A DNA stretch of 40,558 nt from an uncultured Opitutia bacterium (GCA_913049555.1 CAJWYM010000033.1:1-40558); one strand, 5' to 3'. Counted from the stretch's first letter, positions 24,677 through 33,327 are shown. A program made the numbers and translations. The notes: a model not told the origin generated them from the sequence alone.

Positions 24677-25603
24677 ATGGAATGGTACAATTTAGATACT
24701 TGGATCGTAATCACAGGGGCGCTTTGTGCATCCGCTTGTGCCATTCCAGGGTGCTTTTTAGTGCTTAGACAAATGAGTATGATGGGAGATGCTATCAGCC
24801 ATGCCGTTTTACCGGGTCTCGCAATTGCATTCATGATCACCGGTTCTCGATCGAGTCTTTCCATGTTTGTCGGGGCTGCTGTAGTCGGTGTATTAACAGC
24901 TCTTTTCAGTCAATGGATTAGCCAGTTCGGTAAAGTGGATCGCGGGGCTTCCATGGGGATTGTTTTTACAAGCCTTTTTGCACTTGGATTGATCCTTATT
25001 GTCCAAGCCTCGAATCACGTTGAATTGGATGCGAGTTGTGTTCTTTACGGAGCCTTGGAGCTGACTCCCTTGGATCTTTGGCATTGGGAATTCTTGGGTC
25101 TATCTTTCAAGGCGCCAAGAGCTGCCTGCGTTTTAACAATGATACTAGTCATTAATATCACTGTCATCGGAATCTTTTACAAGGAATTCAAGATAAGCTC
25201 TTTTGATCCCGCTCTGGCAAAAACTCTCGGTATTCACTCAGGTCTTATTCATTATCTTCTGATGACTATGGTTGCCATAACCACTGTAGCTGCTTTTGAA
25301 GCAGTTGGAAGCATCATTGTGATTGCCATGTTAGTCGTTCCAGCAGCTACTGCTTACTTGCTCACTGAGAACTTAGTAATCATGATGTTCGTGAGCGTAT
25401 TTTTCTCAATCGCAGCTGCCATTTTAGGGCATATTTCAGCGATCCTTGTTCCTAGTTGGTTTGGATTAAATAGCACCTCCAGCTCGGCTATGATTGCAGT
25501 TATGGCCGGTTGTTTGTTTCTTATTGCCTGGATTTTCGCACCCAAACAGGGACTGCTTCAAAACTATTTCATAAAATCAAAGTCTCATAATAAAGCCAGA
25601 TGA
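24677..25603 (+). CDS. Metal ABC transporter permease (TroD-like)
   Basis: The second ABC-3 permease of the Zn/Mn importer, 308 residues, with about eight hydrophobic segments and no fused domain. Family motifs: LRQMSMMGDAISHAVLPGLA near 34-54, MGIVFTSLFALGL, and AVGSIIVIAMLVVPAATAYLL near 216-236. It begins immediately after the stop of the fused permease. With the latter it should form the heterodimeric channel. No strong terminator is seen in the 318 bases that follow. Confidence 0.9.
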   Translation: MEWYNLDTWIVITGALCASACAIPGCFLVLRQMSMMGDAISHAVLPGLAIAFMITGSRSSLSMFVGAAVVGVLTALFSQWISQFGKVDRGASMGIVFTSLFALGLILIVQASNHVELDASCVLYGALELTPLDLWHWEFLGLSFKAPRAACVLTMILVINITVIGIFYKEFKISSFDPALAKTLGIHSGLIHYLLMTMVAITTVAAFEAVGSIIVIAMLVVPAATAYLLTENLVIMMFVSVFFSIAAAILGHISAILVPSWFGLNSTSSSAMIAVMAGCLFLIAWIFAPKQGLLQNYFIKSKSHNKAR

Positions 25604-25921
25604 GGCAATCGGAAATAAGATTCAAGCAAAAGAGCTTTTAGAGAAATCACTTATAAAACCTAAAACTGGACTTTTTGGTTCCATGAAGGATTTTTATAAA
25701 TCATTGCAAGCGAATCTATGAAACTAAAAACAAAGTTTTAATGAGTAATTTGGGATAAAAATCAAAGGCTTTGTAGATTCATTTGACTCCAAATAGGAGC
25801 AAATATTGTCACAATTCCACAGGAAATTTCTTGAAATTAAGGGACTCAATTCTTTTGGATTCAAAGAGTCGAATCAATTCCGACTTAAGAGCAGGAACCT
25901 GAATACTACACCGATCCGAAC
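25604..25921. other. Convergent intergenic region between metal permease and nusB
   Basis: 318 bases between two genes whose 3' ends face each other. The only structure noticed is a bulged inverted repeat around GACTC and GAGTC near 25843-25871, too weak to name as a terminator. No ORF, RNA gene or repeat is supported. Confidence 0.45.
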
Positions 25922-26371
25922 CTAGTGTTGGGCTTCCCTTAAGGGTCTTTTAATATCTGCAGACATGGCATCTAAGATTCCATTAATAAAACGCTTAGAA
26001 TCGTGAGAAGAAAAAAGTTTCGTCAAGTCAATGGCCTCATTGATTGTGACAATAGGGGGAATATCTTTGCGAAATTTCATTTCGTAAGTAGCCAACCTTA
26101 AGATACTTAAATCAACACGTCCAATTCTAGACATCTTATAATTCTCGGCACGTCTCTCGATCTCTGCATCTAATTCCTCGACTTTTTCAACAATTCCATG
26201 AACCAGTTCTTCTCCAAATTGAAAATAAACTCTTGGTTTTTCAAGATTATCAAAAAACTCCATCATCGCATGAGCGAGTATTTCAGGCCTATTAATTTCC
26301 CAAGAGTAAATAAATTGCAATGCATGAAAGCGGTTGTCTCGCCTTTGTGACTTCTTTATCTGTTTTTCCAT
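25922..26371 (-). CDS. nusB: Transcription antitermination factor NusB
   Basis: A 149-residue all-helical protein with the NusB pattern: RRDNRFHALQFIYSWE at the start, IERRAENYKMSRIGRVDLSILRLATYEM in the middle and IVTINEAIDLTKLFSSHDSKRFINGILD near the end. NusB binds the boxA element with NusE (S10) for rRNA antitermination. It is the last gene of the operon and overlaps ribH by 16 bases; ribH-nusB adjacency is common in bacteria. Confidence 0.93.
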   Translation of the reverse strand: MEKQIKKSQRRDNRFHALQFIYSWEINRPEILAHAMMEFFDNLEKPRVYFQFGEELVHGIVEKVEELDAEIERRAENYKMSRIGRVDLSILRLATYEMKFRKDIPPIVTINEAIDLTKLFSSHDSKRFINGILDAMSADIKRPLREAQH

Positions 26372-26835
26372 TTTCGTCTTAATTCAATCATTTCTGCAGC
26401 TGCATTTGCAAACTGAAAACCGCGATTCATAGTTCCTTCGATTCTTTCAATAGCTTGCTCTCTGGTATCTGTCACAATAATTCCGTTGATAATAGGAATC
26501 TCCGTTTTGATGGACAAATCTTGTAAAGCTAGAGAGGTGCTCTGCCCGACTAGATGATGATGATCCGTGCTGCCCTTAATGACCACCCCTAGAGTAATAA
26601 TACACTCTAGATCATAAATTCCGTTGGTTAAGAGTGAGGCAGCAACAGGAATTTCATTGGATCCGGGAGTTCGTTCCAAAGTTAACAAAGACTCGGGTTG
26701 ACCATAAGATGCAAGGGCCTGAGACACTTTCTCAACCAGATTGTCAACCAAGGCTTGATTGAAACGGGCAGCAACAATTCCGATTCTAGCAGAACTGAGG
26801 TCCCAGCTCATAGGTTTGGGAGAATCATCACTCAT
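26356..26835 (-). CDS. ribH: 6,7-dimethyl-8-ribityllumazine synthase
   Basis: The penultimate enzyme of riboflavin synthesis, which condenses the ribityl-aminouracil with dihydroxybutanone phosphate. Motifs include IGIVAARFNQALVDNLV, the substrate site TPGSNEIPVAA, GVVIKGSTDHHHLV (containing the catalytic His) and IVTDTREQAIER. The usual GxxxGNKG near the C-terminus is replaced by EGTMNRGFQF, so this is a divergent member. It overlaps ribB by 4 bases at its start and nusB by 16 bases at its end. Confidence 0.92.
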   Translation of the reverse strand: MSDDSPKPMSWDLSSARIGIVAARFNQALVDNLVEKVSQALASYGQPESLLTLERTPGSNEIPVAASLLTNGIYDLECIITLGVVIKGSTDHHHLVGQSTSLALQDLSIKTEIPIINGIIVTDTREQAIERIEGTMNRGFQFANAAAEMIELRRKWKNR

Positions 26836-27935
26836 AAGTTTACTTGGTCTACGATTTCTAGGTTGTAGCCTTCTAGGGCAACGACTTTTTTCCGCTTAGA
26901 AGAACTGAGAAGACGAATCTTCCTAATTCCAAGTTGGCTCAAAATTTGAGCGCCTAATCCGTAGTCGCGAAAGTCCATACGCATTTTTTGTATAGGGCCT
27001 CTTGAGTTTTCATCCACAATCTCAACGCCCCCGTTGTTTTGCTTGATATATAAGAGCACTCCTTTTCCTTCTTTTTCAATTCTCTTGAGGGTAGCCTGTA
27101 CTGGACTGGATTGATTTTGAGAGTTCACACCAAATACATCCTCAAATAAATTCTCACTATGAACCCGAACTAAAGTAGGCTCCGCAGTGATTTTTCCTTT
27201 TACTAAAGCAAAGTGCTGACGACCATCCAAAACACTCTTAAAAGCATGCAATTTAAATTTGCCAGAGGAGGTATTCAAATCAGTCACAGCGATCTGTTGC
27301 ACCAAACAATCTCTTTGGTGGCGATATTCAATCAAACTCGCAATCGAGATGAGTTTCAGTCCAAATTTCTTTTTGAATGCAATCAACTCTGGCAATCTGG
27401 CCAAAGTTCCATCATCATTCAAAATTTCACAAATCACGCCACTTGGGTGTAAACCTGCTAATGAAGATAGATCGACAGCCGCTTCAGTATGACCTGCTCT
27501 CTGCAAAACCCCACCGTCGCGAGCTCTTAAGGGAAAAATATGACCCGGTTGCACCAACATGTCTGGAGTGCTCAAGTCATTGCCTAAAAGATTGATTGTT
27601 GCAGCACGATCATAAGCACTGATCCCTGTTGTGATCCCATTGGCAGCATCTACAGAAACCGAAAAATCCGTTTGTTGAGATTCTCGATTGTCTTGAACCA
27701 TTTGTGAAATCCCCAACCTGCGAAGCTGATCGTTCATCATGGGAACACAAATCAGTCCTCGGGCATGCAAAATCATTTGATTCACTAACTCAGGAGTCGC
27801 TTTGGAAGCAGCCATAACAAGATCTCCCTCATTTTCACGATCGGCATCATCAGTCACTATCACCAGCTTACCTGCGGCAATATCAGCTATTGCATCTTTT
27901 ACTGGATCAAAAGCATCCTCATAATCATCTTCCAT
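26832..27935 (-). CDS. ribB: 3,4-dihydroxy-2-butanone 4-phosphate synthase with degenerate GTP cyclohydrolase II domain (RibBX-like)
   Basis: Residues ~8-205 (numbered from the ATG at 27935) are a complete DHBP synthase domain: DDADRENEGDLVMAA, SVSVDAANGITTGIS, PGHIFPLRARDGGVLQRAGHTEA. The remainder corresponds to GTP cyclohydrolase II but its zinc site is gone: where the family has SECLTGDVFG followed by CDCG, this protein has SENLFEDVFG followed by NSQNQSS (~260-277). The domain is also shortened. It should therefore supply dihydroxybutanone phosphate but not open GTP. The frame extends upstream to a TTG at 28037 within the methyltransferase gene; the ATG at 27935 better matches the family start. 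Confidence 0.9.
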   Translation of the reverse strand: MEDDYEDAFDPVKDAIADIAAGKLVIVTDDADRENEGDLVMAASKATPELVNQMILHARGLICVPMMNDQLRRLGISQMVQDNRESQQTDFSVSVDAANGITTGISAYDRAATINLLGNDLSTPDMLVQPGHIFPLRARDGGVLQRAGHTEAAVDLSSLAGLHPSGVICEILNDDGTLARLPELIAFKKKFGLKLISIASLIEYRHQRDCLVQQIAVTDLNTSSGKFKLHAFKSVLDGRQHFALVKGKITAEPTLVRVHSENLFEDVFGVNSQNQSSPVQATLKRIEKEGKGVLLYIKQNNGGVEIVDENSRGPIQKMRMDFRDYGLGAQILSQLGIRKIRLLSSSKRKKVVALEGYNLEIVDQVNL

Positions 27936-27999
27936 ATAAGTAAAATAGTGCAAAAGGCTTTTGAGGTCAACCGACCTCTTAGGTAAATTTTGAGGATTC

Positions 28000-28752
28000 T
28001 TAACTCCGTTCAAAGGATCCACTTTTCCGAGCGACAATCCATAAAAAGTTCCAAGTCACATGCAAGGGATGATTGAACTTTTTTATAAAGGGTCGAAGGT
28101 TGAGGGTTTTATTTTTTAAGGTCGCTCCAGTATTGTGAATACTCCTCAAAACACTTTGTAAATTTACGTATTTATATGTATTTTTTTTTTGCTCTAGATC
28201 GAGAATAGAAAAACCATCCGCTTCGAAAAGACTTTTCCACTCATCCGCAGTTTTCCAGCTAAAAGGCTGGATTTCAGGGATCCATTCATAGAATTCATAG
28301 AGAGTCGGAGCAATGGGAATACAATGAATGGATAATCCAGCCGATCTTAAATTTGAGTGAAAGGGAAAAACCTTTTTGGGAGAAAAATAAGGAGCCCACT
28401 GTAAAAGGTTTGTGGAAGTGATGACATCATATTTCTGAACTTCATCCTCAGAATTCTCCTTCCATGCATCCAAAACTTGATATTCAACTCGATTGGATTG
28501 CAGCTTAGATTTTGAAACCTCAATCATAGCCGGATTCACATCACTGACCGTATAATTTTTAAACCCTTTTTTTAGCCATATCCGAGTCCAATTTCCCGTC
28601 CCTGCACCTATTTCCAATATCTGAGCCGATAAATCAATCCTTGAGATACGACCTTGAACCCAATCAATCGCCTCTTTTTGGGGAATGGCACTGGAATCAT
28701 AAGTCCTCGCTTTTTTATTAAAACAGACTGTCTCTGGGGACGGTTTAGTCAT
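28000..28752 (-). CDS. Class I SAM-dependent methyltransferase, BioC-like
   Basis: 250 residues. The N-terminus VCFNKKARTYDSSAIPQKEA matches the BioC opening; the SAM site is ILEIGAGTGNWT (~45-56), followed by SDVNPAMIEVSK and YDVITSTNLLQWA. Near the end LRSIHNTGAT resembles the LRxLKxTGA element of malonyl-ACP O-methyltransferase BioC, which starts pimelate synthesis for biotin. No bioH or other biotin gene is next to it. It overlaps hisA by 4 bases, so is in the operon. BioC is the best guess; another small-molecule methyltransferase is possible. Confidence 0.72.
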   Translation of the reverse strand: MTKPSPETVCFNKKARTYDSSAIPQKEAIDWVQGRISRIDLSAQILEIGAGTGNWTRIWLKKGFKNYTVSDVNPAMIEVSKSKLQSNRVEYQVLDAWKENSEDEVQKYDVITSTNLLQWAPYFSPKKVFPFHSNLRSAGLSIHCIPIAPTLYEFYEWIPEIQPFSWKTADEWKSLFEADGFSILDLEQKKNTYKYVNLQSVLRSIHNTGATLKNKTLNLRPFIKKFNHPLHVTWNFLWIVARKSGSFERS

Positions 28753-29522
28753 CTACGATTGAATTGTACACACTCATCATAAGTCAAACCATTCCCACCA
28801 AAGAGGTCCAAAGAAGAGCCCACTGCAACATCTACAGAACCCTCGCTTAAACTTTGAACTCGCTCAAGATCTGAATAGTCTCGAACCCCGCCGGCATAAG
28901 TGACAGGAATTTCCACCCAATCACTCAATCTCTGGATGAGTTCAATATCCATTCCTTGACACTTGCCTTCAAAATCAGCGGCATGCACTAAAAATTCAGA
29001 ACAATAACCAGAGAGATAAGACAGATTTTCTTTAGAAATTGAAAGATTTGTCAAGGTTTGCCATCGATTCATAGCAATGACCCATTCCCCGGGGTTTGTT
29101 TGCTTACAACTCAAATCAATGACCAAGCGATCGATACCCACCTGACTCAATAAAAGATCTAGATTGGATTGTAGAAATTCACCATTCTGATTGAACAACC
29201 ATGAGGTAACAATTACATGACTGGCTCCCGCAGCAATATATTCCTCCGCATTCTGGTCATTGATACCCCCTCCAATTTGCAAACCATTATAAAAAGCACC
29301 AAGAGCTTCCTTAGCTGCTTCCTCATTCCCACTTCCTAGCATGATAACGTGTCCACCTCCGAGATGGTCTTTTTTATACCTATCCGCAAAGTATCCTGAA
29401 CTTTGATCACTTATAAAGTTTGTAGTCAATCCACTTTCATCTTCTTTCAATGTAGATCCTACAATCTGCTTCACTTTGCCATTGTGCAAATCTATACAAG
29501 GTCTAAATAATGACTTCTTCAT
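28749..29522 (-). CDS. hisA: Eukaryote-type HisA (ProFAR isomerase)
   Basis: 257 residues that match the fungal and plant HisA (yeast HIS6) form rather than the usual bacterial one. Diagnostic segments are RPCIDLHNGKVKQIVGSTL, LQIGGGINDQN, VIVTSWLFNQNGEF, LVIDLSCKQTNPGEWVIAMN, EFLVHAADFEGKCQGMD, VTYAGGVRDYSDL and VGSSLDLFGG. The catalytic aspartates are D11 and D136. The enzyme converts ProFAR to PRFAR in histidine synthesis. No other his gene is in the window. It overlaps the methyltransferase gene by 4 bases and follows dgt by 12 bases. Confidence 0.9.
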   Translation of the reverse strand: MKKSLFRPCIDLHNGKVKQIVGSTLKEDESGLTTNFISDQSSGYFADRYKKDHLGGGHVIMLGSGNEEAAKEALGAFYNGLQIGGGINDQNAEEYIAAGASHVIVTSWLFNQNGEFLQSNLDLLLSQVGIDRLVIDLSCKQTNPGEWVIAMNRWQTLTNLSISKENLSYLSGYCSEFLVHAADFEGKCQGMDIELIQRLSDWVEIPVTYAGGVRDYSDLERVQSLSEGSVDVAVGSSLDLFGGNGLTYDECVQFNRR

Positions 29523-29534
29523 TCTTAAAAATTC

Positions 29535-30890
29535 TTATCTTAAAATTGCGCCCGGTAAGGAAATTCCTTTGAGCTTTTTATAAGTATTTACTGCAAAAGA
29601 ATCCGTCATCCCAGAAACATAATCCAGGATTTTCATCAATGAATCATAGGGGGAGTCCGTTTCCTTTATATTGGAGAGAAATTGATCTGGAATTAGTTTG
29701 AGGATCATACTGCTTCGGGCGGAAACCTTTTCAGGTCTTCGAACTTCATCGATTGCAGAAACATAAATATCTAAAAGCCCTGAAGTTACTTCGAAACCTG
29801 CGGCCTCAATTTCGGTAGCCCTGCGATCTGAATAAATCCTGTTGATAGAAATCTGAGTGATTTCATTCAAAACCGATGATGAGGGGATGAGGGACATAAG
29901 ATCCTGATGGACTTCTCCTTCTAAAAGCGCTCCATCGAGCTCTACAAACTTATCCGCTATTTCCTGAACTAGGTAGCCCAGAGTCGTAGCTCTAAGATAA
30001 TCTACCTTATTTTTGTCCTCCTTGATGGATTCTAATATTCGCTTATCAAATCCCTTCCCCAATATTTCTAACAACAGACTTTCTACTTCCTTATAAGTGA
30101 CCAAGCCCAAACGAAAACCATCTTCAAAATCAACAATTCTATAAGTAATATCATCCGCTGCTTCTACGATAAAGACTAAGGGATGGCGACACCACCAAGA
30201 TCCGGATTGCGATCGATTGCGCAATCCTGTTTTTTCTGCGACCTCTGCAAATAAATTTTTCTCACTTTGAAAAAAGCCAAATTTTTTTGTCGCTGCCGAA
30301 GAATCCACTCCTTCCATAAGAGATTCTACAGGATATTTCATGAAAGCGCCAAGCGTGGCGGATGTTAGTTGCATGCCTCCTCGATTGTCAGGCATCTGAA
30401 GTTTCGTCAGCATTCGAAAACCCTGAGCATTCCCCTCATAGCGATAGACATCTGATTTTTCCTTTTCGCTCATTCCAATAGCCATCCGTTTTGCAATCTC
30501 AGAACTTTCAAACCAATAGCGAATCGCATCCTCACCGGAATGACCAAACGGTGGATTTCCGATATCATGGGCCAAGGCAGCTGCAGAAACAATCGATCCG
30601 ATGTCGGATTCATGGATATTTTCTAGCTGATGTTTGTGACACAACCGAGTGCCGACATTGTAACCAATAGATCTAGCAATCGATGCTACCTCAAGACTAT
30701 GAGTCAAGCGTCTTCGAACATAATCATTGTGAGACAAAGGATGGACCTGTGTTTTATCCTGCAGCCTCCGAAAAGCCGATGAAAAAATGATGCGATCATA
30801 ATCAATGTGAAATGGAGATCTCCCTGTGTGTCGGTCGGATATACTAGAACGTCCCAAGCGATGCTCACTTAGTAATTGCTGCCAATTCAT
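29535..30890 (-). CDS. dgt: Deoxyguanosinetriphosphate triphosphohydrolase (dGTPase-like HD protein)
   Basis: A 451-residue HD-domain hydrolase. The N-terminal signature RSPFHIDYDRIIFSSAFRRL and DKTQVHPLSHNDYVRRRLTHSLEVA give H64 as a metal ligand, and AALAHDIGNPPFGHSGEDA gives the H108-D109 pair and H117. The family removes triphosphate from dGTP or other dNTPs and so controls nucleotide pools. It overlaps the OleB-like gene by 4 bases. Confidence 0.9.
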   Translation of the reverse strand: MNWQQLLSEHRLGRSSISDRHTGRSPFHIDYDRIIFSSAFRRLQDKTQVHPLSHNDYVRRRLTHSLEVASIARSIGYNVGTRLCHKHQLENIHESDIGSIVSAAALAHDIGNPPFGHSGEDAIRYWFESSEIAKRMAIGMSEKEKSDVYRYEGNAQGFRMLTKLQMPDNRGGMQLTSATLGAFMKYPVESLMEGVDSSAATKKFGFFQSEKNLFAEVAEKTGLRNRSQSGSWWCRHPLVFIVEAADDITYRIVDFEDGFRLGLVTYKEVESLLLEILGKGFDKRILESIKEDKNKVDYLRATTLGYLVQEIADKFVELDGALLEGEVHQDLMSLIPSSSVLNEITQISINRIYSDRRATEIEAAGFEVTSGLLDIYVSAIDEVRRPEKVSARSSMILKLIPDQFLSNIKETDSPYDSLMKILDYVSGMTDSFAVNTYKKLKGISLPGAILR

Positions 30891-31768
30891 GATTTCAAGA
30901 AGGTTTCAATTTTGAACTCGATCGAACCAGCCTCATCTTCTAACACATAATGGCCAGCATCTTTTAGGTAATCGGCCTCTGCATTTGGGAATCGAGATAC
31001 CCATTCGTGATAAAAGGAATCATCGAAACAAAAATCTTTGCCACCCCAGATAATTTGCATTGGCTTGTCAGCCAGCTTGGACAACTTTTGATCGATCTGT
31101 TCCAAACGATTATAACTCTTGTGGCAGGAACAAAGCGGTATATCTTGAACAAACCGCCAAGTGGCAATCCTATTTTTCCAGGAATTATAGGGGAGCAAAT
31201 ATCCCTCTTTTATCGATCGGGACATTTTCTTAGTGACAGACATCCAGGTTGCAGGCCAAGCAAAAGCATTGAAGGCTCGAGTGATGAACTCACCCACAAC
31301 GGGGGTTTTACAAATGCGAATTCTCAGAGGGATCCTTTTGGATAAAAATGCAGCCGTATTTAAGATTGTAATTTTCTCAACCGCCTCCATATGTTCTGTG
31401 GCAAGTCCCATACCAATGGCACCCCCCCAATCATGAACAATCAAACTAAACTTCTGGACTTCAAGATGAGAGAGTAAGCACTCTAAATTTCGAATATGAC
31501 GGGACAGGGTGTAGGGATATTCTTGGGGTTTGTCCGAGAGCCCACATCCAATATGATCGGGCACAATGCAACGATAGCCAATACTAGATAAGTGCTTGAC
31601 CAAATTTCTATAATAAAAGGACCAAGTAGGATTGCCGTGCAACATCAAAACAACCGGTCCCTCTCCCTCGTCCAAATAATGGCAACCATTCCCATCAGGC
31701 AAAGAAAAACGATTGCTAGAAAAAGGGTACTCGACCCGCAAGTGAATTGGAATGGCTTCATTCTCCAT
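30887..31768 (-). CDS. oleB: OleB-like alpha/beta hydrolase (haloalkane dehalogenase superfamily)
   Basis: 293 residues that follow the OleB pattern closely: HGNPTWSFYYRNL (N46 and W49), DHIGCGLSDKP, the nucleophile elbow VHDWGGAIGMG with D113-W114, NTAAFLSKRIPLRI, LLPYNSWKNRIATWRFVQDIPL, WGGKDFCFDD and H273 in DAGHYVLED. OleB decarboxylates beta-lactones to cis-olefins in long-chain hydrocarbon synthesis; it usually occurs with oleA, oleC and oleD, none of which is in this window. There is no signal peptide. It is next to dgt with a 4-base overlap and downstream of exbD. A true haloalkane dehalogenase is the alternative, but the specific motifs favour OleB. Confidence 0.8.
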   Translation of the reverse strand: MENEAIPIHLRVEYPFSSNRFSLPDGNGCHYLDEGEGPVVLMLHGNPTWSFYYRNLVKHLSSIGYRCIVPDHIGCGLSDKPQEYPYTLSRHIRNLECLLSHLEVQKFSLIVHDWGGAIGMGLATEHMEAVEKITILNTAAFLSKRIPLRIRICKTPVVGEFITRAFNAFAWPATWMSVTKKMSRSIKEGYLLPYNSWKNRIATWRFVQDIPLCSCHKSYNRLEQIDQKLSKLADKPMQIIWGGKDFCFDDSFYHEWVSRFPNAEADYLKDAGHYVLEDEAGSIEFKIETFLKS

Positions 31769-31811
31769 AAGATTCTAATGATGGAGAACTAAAACCACAG
31801 TGTCAAAATGC

Positions 31812-32216
31812 TTATTTAGCTTTTAACTTCACATCTTCGGCACCTGAAAAATAGGCGATATCCATTAGCTGAATCGCAAGACTAGAGGAGGACTGGTCCT
31901 CAGCTTCTATAATAATGTGTTTTTGATTATTCATTATCTTCGCCTTAATTAAAGATTCAGCAGAGTAAATAGAAAGCTTTTTACCTCCGAAAGAAAAGGA
32001 ACCGTTTTGGTGAAGAGTAATTAGAACCGGCTTTCGTTTTTCCTCGATCTTGCTTTTTAGTAAATCTGGGGTTGAGGTGGTTAGCCCTGTCTCATTTACA
32101 ATTGCAGCCGTTACGATAAAAAAGATCAATAAAATGAAGATCAAGTCGATCAAAGGAGATAAATTAATTTCATTTTCCTTTTGTCTAGATTTATAAAATA
32201 TTCGTTGCCTTTTCAT
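31812..32216 (-). CDS. ExbD/TolR family biopolymer transport protein
   Basis: A 134-residue protein from the ATG at 32216 with one N-terminal membrane helix (PLIDLIFILLIFFIVTAAIV) containing the conserved proton-channel aspartate, then a periplasmic domain (LITLHQNGSFSFGGKKL, IIIEAEDQSSSSLAIQLMD). It energises outer membrane processes together with an ExbB/TolQ partner and a TonB or TolA protein. The partner gene is absent here, since the next gene upstream is divergent. An upstream extension of the frame to 32285 is less likely because it adds a non-family segment. It heads the operon that continues with oleB. Confidence 0.83.
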   Translation of the reverse strand: MKRQRIFYKSRQKENEINLSPLIDLIFILLIFFIVTAAIVNETGLTTSTPDLLKSKIEEKRKPVLITLHQNGSFSFGGKKLSIYSAESLIKAKIMNNQKHIIIEAEDQSSSSLAIQLMDIAYFSGAEDVKLKAK

Positions 32217-32320
32217 TGAAAAATCAGATAATATTAATACAGTTCTTATTGAAACAAAATAATTCATTTTACCCAAAATTAACAAATTCCCTGACTGATA
32301 TGAATAAGGAAGGATTCGCT

Positions 32321-33235
32321 ATGGAAATACGAATGAACCGCTCCCAGAAGATCATTTTATGCAAGTTATTAATTGCATTCGGCTGGGTCGATCAGGAACT
32401 GCATGCTAAAGAAAGTGTATTGGTAGAGGAACTTCTGAAGGATGGGATGGAAATCAGTAATGAGGAACAACTAGAAGTCCAATTACACTCTGAATATCCC
32501 TTGTCTAAAGCTGAAGTGATCCATCTGATCCGGTGTTTTCGAATAGAATACAAAGATGAAAAATTAATTGAGCTAGCACTCGAATGGGTTTCTAAATTGA
32601 TAAAAGCAGATGGTAAAATTTTAGATTCAGAAAAGGAACTTTATGACAAATTAGTCCTAGAACTTCATAAAGATCCGATTTCTACAGAATTTAGCTCAAG
32701 TTTCAAGACCGGACACACAAGAACGCCTTTCCGAATGCAAAAAGCTCTGGGTCGTGAACGACATTTGGATGATTACCTGAATAATCCAGTCTATTTTCGA
32801 GTTCGACGATTTTTCATAGAAAAAGAAATCTCCTTAAATATAGAGGAAAAAACACTTAAAGGTCTTTGTTTGTCAGCCACTCTGATAGCACACCTTCATT
32901 CTCGGATAAAGACTCTAAATAGCAAAATCTATCGAGAATTTTGTCAGAATTCTCCTAACTGGTATTCGCTTTCAAATTCTGAAGCTGAGGCAATTTTACA
33001 CATTTCTATTGAACTGGAAGAGAATCTCTACAATCCCAAGAATCATTGTAGACGCTTGGCTCAATACCTCAATCAATCCAATCGGGAAAAATTCGTATGT
33101 TTGCTTTTAGATCTTGCCTATGACTACTCTTCGGATTCAACGATCCAGAAAGAAGTGAAAAAGATGGCACTTTATTTAAACATTGAGGAGTTGTTTGTTT
33201 ATGAAAAGGTCAAAAAGAAACAAAAAGCAGTTTGA
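32321..33235 (+). CDS. TerB-like protein of unknown function
   Basis: 304 residues from the ATG at 32321, chosen because AAGGAAGGA precedes it by about 7 bases. The N-terminal ~120 residues form a TerB/DUF533-like helical module with two acidic metal-site-like turns: LLIAFGWVDQELHAKESVLVEE and KLIKADGKILDSEKELYDK. The following ~180 residues are helical and unrecognised, with RFFIEKEISLNIEEK. TerB domains occur in membrane-stress and metal-response proteins, but no specific function can be assigned. It is divergent from exbD and convergent with tatA. Confidence 0.7.
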   Translation: MEIRMNRSQKIILCKLLIAFGWVDQELHAKESVLVEELLKDGMEISNEEQLEVQLHSEYPLSKAEVIHLIRCFRIEYKDEKLIELALEWVSKLIKADGKILDSEKELYDKLVLELHKDPISTEFSSSFKTGHTRTPFRMQKALGRERHLDDYLNNPVYFRVRRFFIEKEISLNIEEKTLKGLCLSATLIAHLHSRIKTLNSKIYREFCQNSPNWYSLSNSEAEAILHISIELEENLYNPKNHCRRLAQYLNQSNREKFVCLLLDLAYDYSSDSTIQKEVKKMALYLNIEELFVYEKVKKKQKAV

Positions 33236-33240
33236 GCATC

Positions 33241-33257
33241 TCTATTTACAAAATAGA
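33241..33257. terminator. Possible hairpin between terB-like and tatA genes
   Basis: TCTATTT at 33241-33247 pairs with AAATAGA at 33251-33257 across ACA, directly after the TerB-like stop and in a convergent gap. There is no run of T after it on either strand, so it is at best a weak terminator or RNA end-protecting stem. Confidence 0.3.
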
Positions 33258-33327
33258 TCTAATTAGAAAAACCGATTAGACTAAAGGACTGAAACTACCA
33301 AACCCTAAATGAAGATTGGTTGGAGGG

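Noticed and set aside
27936-28037. TTG start extending RibB by 34 residues
   Set aside because: The extension overlaps the methyltransferase gene and is not part of the DHBP synthase family start; ATG at 27935 is preferred.
32216-32320. Upstream ATG of the TerB-like gene that overlaps the exbD start
   Set aside because: The ATG at 32321 has a good ribosome binding site and begins the conserved domain; the 35 extra codons look non-coding.
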